Positions 7,847 through 15,449 of a DNA stretch of 35,559 nucleotides are shown here, piece after piece. The notes beneath the pieces were generated by a model that worked only from the letters and a program-made list of their open reading frames with translations, was not told where the DNA came from and searched no databases. The stretch lies in the NCBI GenBank assembly GCA_025054835.1, contig JANWZQ010000047.1:1-35559 (forward strand), written 5' to 3'. Within the stretch, counting starts at the first letter, position 1, and each line of letters opens with the position of its first letter. Source of the DNA: Chthonomonadaceae bacterium. Its GTDB lineage: Bacteria > Armatimonadota > Chthonomonadetes > Chthonomonadales > Chthonomonadaceae. The position numbers and the translations under genes were made by a program.

Positions 7847-9187
7847 ATGTTTCTGCAGATACCGGTGCCGGGAGTGGTCAGGTCCGTTTTTGTCTCTCCT
7901 GCGGAACTGGCCTTCGTTCTGATTCTGCTCCCGTTGACGGCGTTCTTCGGCCTGTGCGCACTCTACCTGTGGCGCCTCCTGCTGGCCGCAATGGCCGTCA
8001 GGAAACGCCTGTACACCGTACCACCGAGTGAGATGACCGGCGGCCCTGTGTCTCCGTTGCCGCGTTTCGTCCTGCTGATCCCGGCGCACAACGAAGAACT
8101 GCTTCTGGGAGCAGCCCTCGACTCGTTGCAACAGCTGGACTACCCGCGCGATGCCTGCACCATTGTGGTGATCGCAGACAATTGCACCGACCAGACAGCA
8201 CGTATCGCTCGAGAGCACGGCGCCATTGCTCTCGAGCGCTTCGATACAGAAAAGATAGGCAAGGGCTACGCTCTGGAGTGGGCTCTGCACTTCCTTCTGA
8301 ACCCTGCCGATAATAGTGTATCCACCGCAGTGTTGCATGCATTTGATGCGGTAGTGATACTGGATGCAGACACGCAGGTCTCGCCGAACCTGCTCGCCGC
8401 CTTTGCCCGGGGTCTTCAGGCCGGCGAACAGGTGATGCAGGCACATTACGACGTGCTCAACGTCCACGAGAGCTGGCGTACGCGCCTGATGGCCTGCGCT
8501 CTGGCACTGGCTCATGTCGTCAAGCCGCTGGGGCGGGAACGTCTGGGGCTTTCCGACGGTCTAAAAGGCAACGGCATGTGTTTCTCCCGTGCTGTCGTGC
8601 AGTCTGTTCCCTGGTCTGGAGAGTCGATCACCGAAGATATCGAGTACACACTGCGCCTGTGCCGTGCCGGATACCGGGTCGCATTCCTGCCGGAAGCTCG
8701 CGTGCAGGCACAGATGCCAGCAACGGGCGCACAGGCGGTCAGCCAGCGCAAACGGTGGGAAGGGGGGCGCTACCGCCTGCTGTTCACCGTGGTTCCGGAC
8801 CTTCTCCGGGAAGGGTTGCGCCGCAGAAGTCGTATCCTGTGCGACCGGGCGATGGAGCTCATCATCCCGCCTTTTGCGGAGATGTTCGCCGTACCTCTTG
8901 CGCTGCTGGCGATCTGTCTGGCAGTCGCCGGGACGTGCCGGTGGCCCTGGGCATGGGGGTTGACGTGGGCATGGGCGGTCATTCTGGCCCTGCAGGCCGG
9001 TTACCTGATCGCCGGTCTGTGGGTGGCACGCGTGCCCGCACAGGTCGCTTTCTCGCTGCTGTACGCACCGGCCTACATCGTCTGGAAGCTGGGAGTGTAC
9101 CTGGTTATGGCGTTAACGCGCTCGGCCGGAGGTTGGAAACGTACGGAAAGACATCAGTTGAGCAACAACCCGTCCTCCCGCTCTTGA
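7847..9187 (+). CDS. Membrane glycosyltransferase family 2, EpsO-like
   Basis: This 446-residue GT2 enzyme has membrane helices at the N-terminus (about 18-50) and three or four at the C-terminus (about 335-430). The cytoplasmic GT-A domain starts at FVLLIPAHNEE (75-84), has the nucleotide/metal motif LDADT (172-176), the acceptor-side TED (262-264) and QRKRW (300-304). The D, DxD, TED, QxxRW set is that of membrane-bound beta-glycan synthases and of the EpsO-like group of exopolysaccharide transferases. It probably adds a beta-linked sugar from a nucleotide sugar during EPS synthesis; sugar and linkage are not readable. It lies nine bases after the ATPase gene and is clearly in the same operon. 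Confidence 0.9.
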   Translation: MFLQIPVPGVVRSVFVSPAELAFVLILLPLTAFFGLCALYLWRLLLAAMAVRKRLYTVPPSEMTGGPVSPLPRFVLLIPAHNEELLLGAALDSLQQLDYPRDACTIVVIADNCTDQTARIAREHGAIALERFDTEKIGKGYALEWALHFLLNPADNSVSTAVLHAFDAVVILDADTQVSPNLLAAFARGLQAGEQVMQAHYDVLNVHESWRTRLMACALALAHVVKPLGRERLGLSDGLKGNGMCFSRAVVQSVPWSGESITEDIEYTLRLCRAGYRVAFLPEARVQAQMPATGAQAVSQRKRWEGGRYRLLFTVVPDLLREGLRRRSRILCDRAMELIIPPFAEMFAVPLALLAICLAVAGTCRWPWAWGLTWAWAVILALQAGYLIAGLWVARVPAQVAFSLLYAPAYIVWKLGVYLVMALTRSAGGWKRTERHQLSNNPSSRS

Positions 9188-9330
9188 TCCCGGCGAAAGG
9201 GAACAGGAGGTCATGTGCATCGGGCCCGACAGATGACATCGAAAACACTGCGCAAAACAGCATGCTTTTGAGTCCGGGCTCTGCGCCGGGCAATGCCCGG
9301 TAAAGCGTAAGAACAGCAATCAAGACGCCT

Positions 9331-10926
9331 ATGCGGAATACAGTTGGGATCCTTGGCGTTCCTATCGACAAATTGAACATGGAAGAAGCCCTGGAGCGCA
9401 TGGAGTACTTCATCGCCACGGGCCGCTTCCACCAGGTAGCGACGGCCAACACTAACTTTCTGGTGAACGCCCTTTTCGACCCGGAGCTACGCCACATCCT
9501 GCGTGTGGCCGACATGGTGGTACCGGACGGCATGCTGGTAGTACGCGCCGCCGGAGTGCTCCGCTCGCATCTGGAAGAGCGCGTTACAGGCGCCGATATT
9601 GTCCCCCGGTTGGCCCGGATCGCTGCGTTGAAAGGCTATCGCATCTTCATGCTGGGCGGCAAGCCTGAGCATGCACAACGTGCCCGCGAACGGCTGGTGG
9701 AAACCTACCCCGGCCTCAACATCGTCGGGTGTCTCTCGCCGCATCTGAAATCTATTCTGGACACGGAAACCAACGAAGCCATCCTCGCGGAGATTGAGGC
9801 CACAAAGCCGCACATCCTGCTGGTTGCGTTCGGCAACCCCAAGCAGGAAAAGTGGATCTATCTCCATCGTGATCGACTGGCTCACGTACCGGTCTGTATT
9901 GGAGTCGGAGGCACATTTGACTTCATCTCAGGAGCCGTGCCTCGCGCCCCGGCATGGATGCAGGAAATCGGCCTCGAGTTCTTCTGGCGCTTCATGCACG
10001 ACCCGGTCCGACTGGGCAAGCGCTACGCGCACGATTTCTGGCACTTCCTGCCCGGGCTCCTGCAACAGTACCGCGCCATGCGCGTTCGCCCCAGCACGGA
10101 CCCGTCGGAGGTCTTCGCCACTCCTGTGGTGGAGGGCAGCGTGATCCTGACCATCCAGGGGCACTTTGATAGCGCGCTCTCGGAACAATTTGCCACGCTG
10201 GCCGAACAGGCCATTCGCGCGGAAAAGCACCTGATCCTGGAGTTCCGCCCGGGCACCACGTTCGATGCGCATGCGCTTGGCAAACTATTCAACCTGCCCA
10301 AACGCGCCGCATTCAAGCAATGCCGGGTCTATCTGGTCACGCCACCTGCGGATGTGTATCGTCTGCTGCAGAAGAGTCGGCTGGACGCCGACCTGTTCCG
10401 CGCGTTCCGCACGGTCTCCTCTATCACGGAGGCACTCCGAAGCGATGGCGAGGACAAGCCCTGGGAGATGGACTGCCAGCACGAACGCACCATCGTCACT
10501 CTGCACGAACATACCGGCCTGAGCCACTCCACGCTGGTGCGCATGATCGCAGCCTGTCTGGATCTGCTGAAGCATGGGGCCTCCATCGACCTGGATGTAC
10601 GCAACATCGCGCATATTGACTCCTTCCTCCTGCTCACGCTACGTCAGCTGCAGGAGGCTGCACGGCAGGCAGAAAGCGCAGAAGTTACCGAACATCCCCG
10701 TCTGCGTGTCGCGCCGAGCGAAGCGCTGCAGCAACGCCTGATTCAGGAGAACCTGATCCGGGAGCTGGTGCTGATTTCGGGAGATCAACTGGGTTACCAC
10801 AACGGCATGGCGGGTGCTACGACGCCCCGGGAACCTGTCCTCCCTGCAGTAAATGCAGAGAGCAGCACGGGGATCACGACACCGGCCAGCGAGAAGAAAG
10901 ACGCGGGTCCGGTCGTTCTGTACTGA
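9331..10926 (+). CDS. WecG/TagA/CpsF glycosyltransferase fused to two STAS-like domains
   Basis: Residues 1-245 are a complete GT26 WecG/TagA domain. It has TANTNFL (38-44), the DG with the probable catalytic Asp66 (VVPDGMLVV), GADIVPRL (87-94), FGNPKQEKW (167-175), and GTFDFISGAVPRAP followed by GLEFFWRFMHDP. This family moves N-acetylmannosamine-type sugars onto lipid-linked acceptors at the membrane. Family members are usually about 250 residues long; this one has 531. Residues 265-370 and 385-483 each have STAS order (beta strand, strand, helix, strand, helix) but lack the phosphorylatable Ser: the DSSG position reads FDAHAL in the first and IDSFLL in the second. The last 45 residues are Pro/Thr-rich. 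An in-frame stop shortly upstream fixes ATG 9331 as the first ATG, yet it lacks a ribosome site. The 143-base gap before it contains CCGGGC-AAT-GCCCGG at 9286-9300. Confidence 0.9.
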   Translation: MRNTVGILGVPIDKLNMEEALERMEYFIATGRFHQVATANTNFLVNALFDPELRHILRVADMVVPDGMLVVRAAGVLRSHLEERVTGADIVPRLARIAALKGYRIFMLGGKPEHAQRARERLVETYPGLNIVGCLSPHLKSILDTETNEAILAEIEATKPHILLVAFGNPKQEKWIYLHRDRLAHVPVCIGVGGTFDFISGAVPRAPAWMQEIGLEFFWRFMHDPVRLGKRYAHDFWHFLPGLLQQYRAMRVRPSTDPSEVFATPVVEGSVILTIQGHFDSALSEQFATLAEQAIRAEKHLILEFRPGTTFDAHALGKLFNLPKRAAFKQCRVYLVTPPADVYRLLQKSRLDADLFRAFRTVSSITEALRSDGEDKPWEMDCQHERTIVTLHEHTGLSHSTLVRMIAACLDLLKHGASIDLDVRNIAHIDSFLLLTLRQLQEAARQAESAEVTEHPRLRVAPSEALQQRLIQENLIRELVLISGDQLGYHNGMAGATTPREPVLPAVNAESSTGITTPASEKKDAGPVVLY

Positions 10927-10980
10927 CCCCATCACCTGTCAGAGGTTATTGTCCGTGCGACCGGCATGCGGGAAAACACC

Positions 10981-11115
10981 ATGAAGTTTGAACTACAGAT
11001 CCTGTTTCTGTTTCTGGTCATTGGCTTGCTTATCAAGCGTATCGACTGGCGCGGGCAGTTCTTCCTCTTTCTGTTTCTGTGCACCTGGATCTACTTCAAC
11101 TGGAGGCGGGGGTAG
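10981..11115 (+). CDS. Small two-helix membrane protein (44 residues)
   Basis: An open frame from ATG 10981 to TAG 11115 encodes 44 residues: MKFELQ, a hydrophobic helix (about residues 7-18), a short polar loop KRIDWRGQ, a second hydrophobic helix (about 27-40) and a basic end WRRG. It fits the gap between the WecG-STAS gene and the acyltransferase and is in the same direction. Its last codons GGAGGCGGGGG look like the ribosome site for the next gene, whose ATG comes eight bases after this stop. I do not recognise a family. Its position suggests a small accessory subunit of the EPS membrane machinery, but this is inference from place and topology alone. Confidence 0.6.
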   Translation: MKFELQILFLFLVIGLLIKRIDWRGQFFLFLFLCTWIYFNWRRG

Positions 11116-11123
11116 ATCGGGCC

Positions 11124-11744
11124 ATGCTGGAGGAAACCCGTTCTGCAGAACACCTGCCCGCAGCAGAGAGGGCGCCTGCAACGCCACCTCTGCCGGGCAG
11201 GATTGCGCAGGTCTGGAAGTCCGAAACAGAAGGCGTGCACCTGCGGGTGTTGCTGGCAAGCCGGCTGGCTGGCCTCCTGCCACACTTCGGTCTGAGCCGG
11301 CTGCGCACCGCGCTCTATCGTCTCTGTGGCGTACGGATCGGCCCGCGCTCTCTGATCCTGGGAGCCATGGAGCTTGCAGGACCCGGCCCTATCCAGTCCC
11401 GCCTGACAATCGGGGCCGACTCGCAGATCACCGCACCACTCTATGCTGATCTCTGCGACACTATCACCATCGGAGACCGAGTGTTCATCGGACACCACGC
11501 GGTCCTCATCACTACCAATCATGAGATCGGCCCTCACTGGCAACGGTGCGGCGGATGGAGGAGCGCCCCGATCCGTATCGAGGATGGGGCCTGGCTGGGC
11601 GCGCGTGTCACTGTGCTACCCGGTGTCACCATCGGAAAGGGCGCGGTCGTTGCCGCAGGTGCGGTCGTCACCCGGGATGTTCCCCCTGACACGCTTGTCG
11701 GGGGCGTTCCTGCCAGAGTCCTCCGTCAGCTGGAAACCGGGTGA
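11124..11744 (+). CDS. Left-handed beta-helix acyltransferase (hexapeptide repeat, WcaF/maltose acetyltransferase-like)
   Basis: This 206-residue enzyme most likely O-acetylates the exopolysaccharide or its precursor using acetyl-CoA. After a helical N-terminus (about 1-75), hexapeptide repeats follow: VRIGPRS, LTIGADSQI, ITIGDRVFIGHHAVL, the catalytic-His loop TTNHEIGPH, IRIEDGAWLGARVTVLPGVTIGKGAVVAAGAVVTRDVPPDTLVGGVPARV. The ending VGGVPARVL is typical for the family. A GTG at 11079 would add 15 residues but lies inside the small membrane protein; ATG 11124 follows that gene's stop and has a GGAGG-type site, so it is preferred. It forms a tight operon with its neighbours on the left. Confidence 0.88.
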   Translation: MLEETRSAEHLPAAERAPATPPLPGRIAQVWKSETEGVHLRVLLASRLAGLLPHFGLSRLRTALYRLCGVRIGPRSLILGAMELAGPGPIQSRLTIGADSQITAPLYADLCDTITIGDRVFIGHHAVLITTNHEIGPHWQRCGGWRSAPIRIEDGAWLGARVTVLPGVTIGKGAVVAAGAVVTRDVPPDTLVGGVPARVLRQLETG

Positions 11745-11814
11745 CATCCGGTCTCGCACCGGCTAACGTCCCCTCTACGCCACAACGTTCCCGCTCTCCT
11801 GCACCTCCACGCAG

Positions 11815-11915
11815 CAAAAACAGAATTTACAGATCCGCACATACATAATCAAAAATTAGCACAAATTTAATACCGGGTTAAACCACACAGGTCCGATCCG
11901 ATGGTACCCTGTGTG
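11815..11915 (+). promoter_or_regulatory. AT-rich promoter region and leader hairpin before the pilin-like gene
   Basis: Bases about 11815-11880 are sharply AT-rich against a GC-rich background, including TTTACA at 11826-11831 and several A/T runs, though I cannot fit a good -35/-10 pair. Just after it, CACACAGG (11884-11891) pairs with CCTGTGTG (11908-11915) around a 16-base loop. The stretch probably carries a separate promoter for the pilin-like gene, with a hairpin in its 5' leader. Confidence 0.4.
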
Positions 11916-11970
11916 CCGGATGCTCTGTCCTGCTGGGCCCCTCAGGACATGGCTGGAAAGGAGACGAACC

Positions 11971-12933
11971 ATGAGCACACGCACGTCGAGACGCGTGAAA
12001 CGTTCGTTGCACGGTTTCACTCTGATCGAGCTTCTGGTTGTTATCGCAATTGTTGCCATTCTGGCGGCCATCCTGTTTCCGGTATTCGCGCAGGCACGGG
12101 AGAAAGCGCGACAGGCCTCCTGCCTCTCCAACGTCCGGCAGATCACGCTGGCGAACATCCTGTATCGTCAGGACTTTGACGAGACCGTTGCGTTCAACCG
12201 CACCTGCTCTAATCCGGGCAGCCTCCCGTGTCTGCCGGGATATGCGGCGATGGGATGGATTGACCTGCTCCGCCCCTATGTCAAGAACTACGGCATCTTC
12301 AAGTGCCCTTCGGACCCCACCAGGCCAGTCCCGATCCCGCCGACCGTTACCCAGTACTTCGATGGCTCCCCGGTAACCGATCCACAGCAGGGTTTCGTCT
12401 GGGCTGCTATCACAGGAGGAAGACAGCAGGGTGGAGAGAACCGGTGCTCCTACGCGCGCAACAACAATCTGGCCAACAACGGTAACTCCACGGCTACCGA
12501 CGCGATGATCCAGTATCCCGCCACGACCATTCTGGTGTACGATTTCGCCCCCAACACGGGCTCCGGGGCCATTGGCTACTGGGAGCGCTCCTTCGGCAGC
12601 TCGTGGAGCATCATCCGCTACCCCCACATTGTTCCGGATCCGGGCACCTGCACCACGTGGAACCGCTACCCGGGTGAGAACGCGACCACACAGAACAACC
12701 GCGCCAACTTCATCTTCGCGCTTCAGGCAGACACGCCCGACCTGTACGCCATGGAGGCCGCTCGCCCGTCCTCCACACGGCATAGCGAGGGAGCCAACTA
12801 CGGCTTCTGGGATGGACACGCTAAATGGTTCCGCCCGGAACGGGTTAACGGGCAGTGTGGCGGCCGGCCGCCCGGTTTCCGTGGCGTGGTAGAACCCGGT
12901 AACAACGGGCAGGACCCGGACTTCCGTATCTGA
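11971..12933 (+). CDS. Type II secretion/pilin-like protein with H-X9-DG domain (DUF1559 type)
   Basis: This 320-residue protein carries a class III signal: basic leader, cleavage between Gly15 and Phe16 in [14 protein letters not shown], and Glu at position +5. The long hydrophobic helix runs on into [16 protein letters not shown], a signature seen over and over in Armatimonadota. The C-terminal H-X9-DG motif is His271 to Asp281-Gly282 ([12 protein letters not shown]). Such proteins are probably processed by prepilin peptidase and form or decorate surface pseudopilus-like structures; they are multiplied in these genomes without known individual roles. ATG 11971 follows AAAGGAG at proper distance; the frame is open for 60 bases upstream but that part is not needed. 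It sits inside the EPS cluster, before a secreted glucanase, and may help surface attachment (inference). Confidence 0.92.
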   Translation: MSTRTSRRVKRSLHGFTLIELLVVIAIVAILAAILFPVFAQAREKARQASCLSNVRQITLANILYRQDFDETVAFNRTCSNPGSLPCLPGYAAMGWIDLLRPYVKNYGIFKCPSDPTRPVPIPPTVTQYFDGSPVTDPQQGFVWAAITGGRQQGGENRCSYARNNNLANNGNSTATDAMIQYPATTILVYDFAPNTGSGAIGYWERSFGSSWSIIRYPHIVPDPGTCTTWNRYPGENATTQNNRANFIFALQADTPDLYAMEAARPSSTRHSEGANYGFWDGHAKWFRPERVNGQCGGRPPGFRGVVEPGNNGQDPDFRI

Positions 12934-12965
12934 TCCCCCATATTGCACGGGCCCTCAGGAACAGC

Positions 12966-13003
12966 GGCCACAGGAGAGCAGATCCGGTTGCTCCCCTGTG
13001 GCC
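12966..13003 (+). terminator. Strong stem-loop after the pilin-like gene
   Basis: GGCCACAGG (12966-12974) pairs exactly with CCTGTGGCC (12995-13003). Inside, after one mismatch, GAGCA pairs with TGCTC. It starts 33 bases after the pilin-like stop. No U-run follows, so it may end transcription weakly or protect the mRNA 3' end. Confidence 0.45.
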
Positions 13004-13193
13004 TGCGGTCGCTCTCCTATGGTTCGCACGCACGAACACACTCCCCGCTCCGTTCCCATGGAAAAAGAAGCGAACCCGGGGTAGGAAACAGGTGCTTTTC
13101 TGACGAAAATGTACAGGATGGATTCCTGTGCAGAAGCCTGACCCGGAAAGCGCGCTGCGACAGCTCGCACGGGTCCGATCAGGAGCCAGTGCT

Positions 13194-15377
13194 ATGTCCG
13201 GAATAAGCAACGGAATACGCGGAGTTCTCGCCTGGGGAGGCGCGCTGTGTGGCCTCCTGCTGATTGCCCTGCTGTCACGCCAGACACCGCTTCAGGCCGT
13301 GGCGGCTGAAACGGAGGCTGCACAGGAGGACCTGATCATCTTTCAGGAGAAACTCGCTCCCGGGTGGCAGGACTGGTCGTGGACCAATCGCATGCTCGGC
13401 TTCACGGGAGTACGCCTGGGTAAATTGCCTTCAATCATGATGGTCCCGGAAGGGTGGAAGGGGCTGTTTCTGCACCACCCGACTTTCTCCACCCGGGGCT
13501 ACCGTGCGCTCACCTTCTGGATCCACGGAGGTACCACCGGGGGGCAACGCCTGAACGTATGTGCAGTAGGCCCCAACAACCAGTTCGGTAAGCCCGTCCC
13601 CGTGTCCGATTTCCTGATCGGCCGCACCATTCCCGCCGGTAAGTTTACGCTCTGCACCATTCCCCTGGAACGCCTGAATGCGGCCAACGCACAGATCTCC
13701 GGTTTCTGCTTCCAGGACGGTAGTGGGAGATCTCAGGAGGCCGTCTACCTGGCCGATATCCGGCTATCCGCACCGCCACAACAACGTTCTGCCGGGGGTC
13801 CCATCCGGGTCATCGTGCATCCCGGTCAACGTATCGGCCCGATCAGTCCCTACATCTACGGCATGGCCACGCCCACCGCAGAGCACTTCCGGGAACTCCG
13901 CCTGAAGCTCTGGCGCTGGGGCGGCAACCCGAACACCCGTTACAACTGGGAAAAGGGCAACTGCTGGAACGCCGCGCGAGACTGGTACTTCCGCAACGGC
14001 AACTACGGCAACACATCCCCGCAGGACCGGCAACCCTCTGGAGTCGCAGACAAGGCGATTGCGGCGGGCCGCGCGGCAGGAGCCGATGCATATATCACGG
14101 TGCCGACCATGGGATGGGTAGCCCGGGACGATAACAACGCCACGGCCTCGGTCGGTGTTCCGGATCAGAGCGGGCCTCCTGTCGCGCCAGGCTCCGAGGC
14201 GATTGCCGGGTACGACCCTACCGAGAACCGTCGGCGCGTCTCCGTACGTTCTCTGCCACGCAAAGGTCGTCCCTTTGCGGACCCACCCGACCTGACGGAT
14301 GACGTCGTCTATCAGGATGAGTGGATCTACCACCTGACGCGCAAGTTTGGCAGGGCCAGCGAGGGAGGCGTGCGCTTCTACGCCATGGACAACGAGCCGG
14401 ATCTCTGGGATGTGACCCACACCGATATGCATCCGGTGCGGCCGGGCTACGATGAAATCCTGCGGCAGTTTCTGGACTATGCGAACGCGGTCAAGGACGT
14501 CGATCCCTCGGCACAGATCGGTGGCCCTGTCTCATGGGGATGGACCGGGTATTTCTTCTCCCCTCTGGACCGGGGCAACGATAACTACCGCACGCACGCC
14601 GACCGGAAGGCGCACGGCGACGTCCCCTTCCTCCCCTGGTTCCTGCAACAGGTTGCTGCGCACGACCGGAAGAAAGGGCGACGCACTCTTGATATTCTGG
14701 ACGTGCACTACTATCCGCAGGCCAGTGGCGTCTACAGTGGAAGCACCGACCCGCAGACCAACGCGCTCCGCCTGCGCAGCGTACGCTCGCTCTGGGACCC
14801 GAACTACACAGACGAGTCCTGGATTGGCACGGCGGTGCAGCTGATCCCGCGGCTCAAGCAGTGGGTTAGCCGCTACTATCCCGGCACAAAAATCGGGATC
14901 ATGGAGTGGAACTGGGGCGCCGGACACACGCTCAATGGCGGTCTGGCGGTCGCAGAGGTACTGGGCGTCTTCGGCAGAGAGCAGCTGGACATGGCCTGCT
15001 ACTGGGCAATCCCCGGCGCTGGCACTCCAGCCTTCTTCGCTTTCAAAATGTACCGTAACGCAGACGACCGCGGGAACGGGTTCGGCGACGTCGCCGTGCA
15101 GGCCTCCTCCAGTGCACCCGACCGGATCTCCTGTTACGGCAGCATCGACGCAAAGACCGGGGCGGCCCGCATCCTGCTGATCAACAAAATGCCCGCAACT
15201 GCCGCTCCAATTACACTGGAGATACAGGGCACTGGCGGAACCCGAACGCTGGAAGTCTACCGCTACAGTGGGGCCGATCTCAAGAAGATCGTACGATTAC
15301 CCGATCTTATCGTACCGGGCGGGAAGACGCAAATGGAACTACCCCCCTACTCCTTGACGCTTCTGAGACAGAAGTGA
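13194..15377 (+). CDS. Secreted glycoside hydrolase family 44 endoglucanase
   Basis: This 727-residue enzyme has a signal peptide (hydrophobic core GALCGLLLIALLS, probable cut after AVAA near residue 41). About 160 residues of beta-sandwich character follow (carbohydrate-binding-like, about 50-210), then a GH44 barrel (about 225-640) and a C-terminal beta domain (about 645-727). GH44 marks are LWRWGGNPNTRYNWE, the acid/base Glu401 in AMDNEPDLW and the nucleophile Glu571 in IMEWNWGAG. GH44 enzymes cut beta-1,4-glucans and xyloglucan by a retaining mechanism. ATG 13194 has AGGAG eight bases before it; a GTG at 13128 would add 22 residues before the signal peptide. It lies between the pilin-like gene and the O-antigen ligase, so it could trim the exopolysaccharide itself. 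Confidence 0.9.
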   Translation: MSGISNGIRGVLAWGGALCGLLLIALLSRQTPLQAVAAETEAAQEDLIIFQEKLAPGWQDWSWTNRMLGFTGVRLGKLPSIMMVPEGWKGLFLHHPTFSTRGYRALTFWIHGGTTGGQRLNVCAVGPNNQFGKPVPVSDFLIGRTIPAGKFTLCTIPLERLNAANAQISGFCFQDGSGRSQEAVYLADIRLSAPPQQRSAGGPIRVIVHPGQRIGPISPYIYGMATPTAEHFRELRLKLWRWGGNPNTRYNWEKGNCWNAARDWYFRNGNYGNTSPQDRQPSGVADKAIAAGRAAGADAYITVPTMGWVARDDNNATASVGVPDQSGPPVAPGSEAIAGYDPTENRRRVSVRSLPRKGRPFADPPDLTDDVVYQDEWIYHLTRKFGRASEGGVRFYAMDNEPDLWDVTHTDMHPVRPGYDEILRQFLDYANAVKDVDPSAQIGGPVSWGWTGYFFSPLDRGNDNYRTHADRKAHGDVPFLPWFLQQVAAHDRKKGRRTLDILDVHYYPQASGVYSGSTDPQTNALRLRSVRSLWDPNYTDESWIGTAVQLIPRLKQWVSRYYPGTKIGIMEWNWGAGHTLNGGLAVAEVLGVFGREQLDMACYWAIPGAGTPAFFAFKMYRNADDRGNGFGDVAVQASSSAPDRISCYGSIDAKTGAARILLINKMPATAAPITLEIQGTGGTRTLEVYRYSGADLKKIVRLPDLIVPGGKTQMELPPYSLTLLRQK

Positions 15378-15449
15378 CATTATTACAGAATTACAGAGCG
15401 ACATTCTGAGTCCCGATGGGACAGAACGCGAAAGGGATTGCGTGCGCGT

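Noticed and set aside
9213-9236. ATG two bases after AGGAGG, seven codons
   Set aside because: Spacing of two bases is too short for initiation; the GTG frame beside it is reported instead as a low-interest observation.
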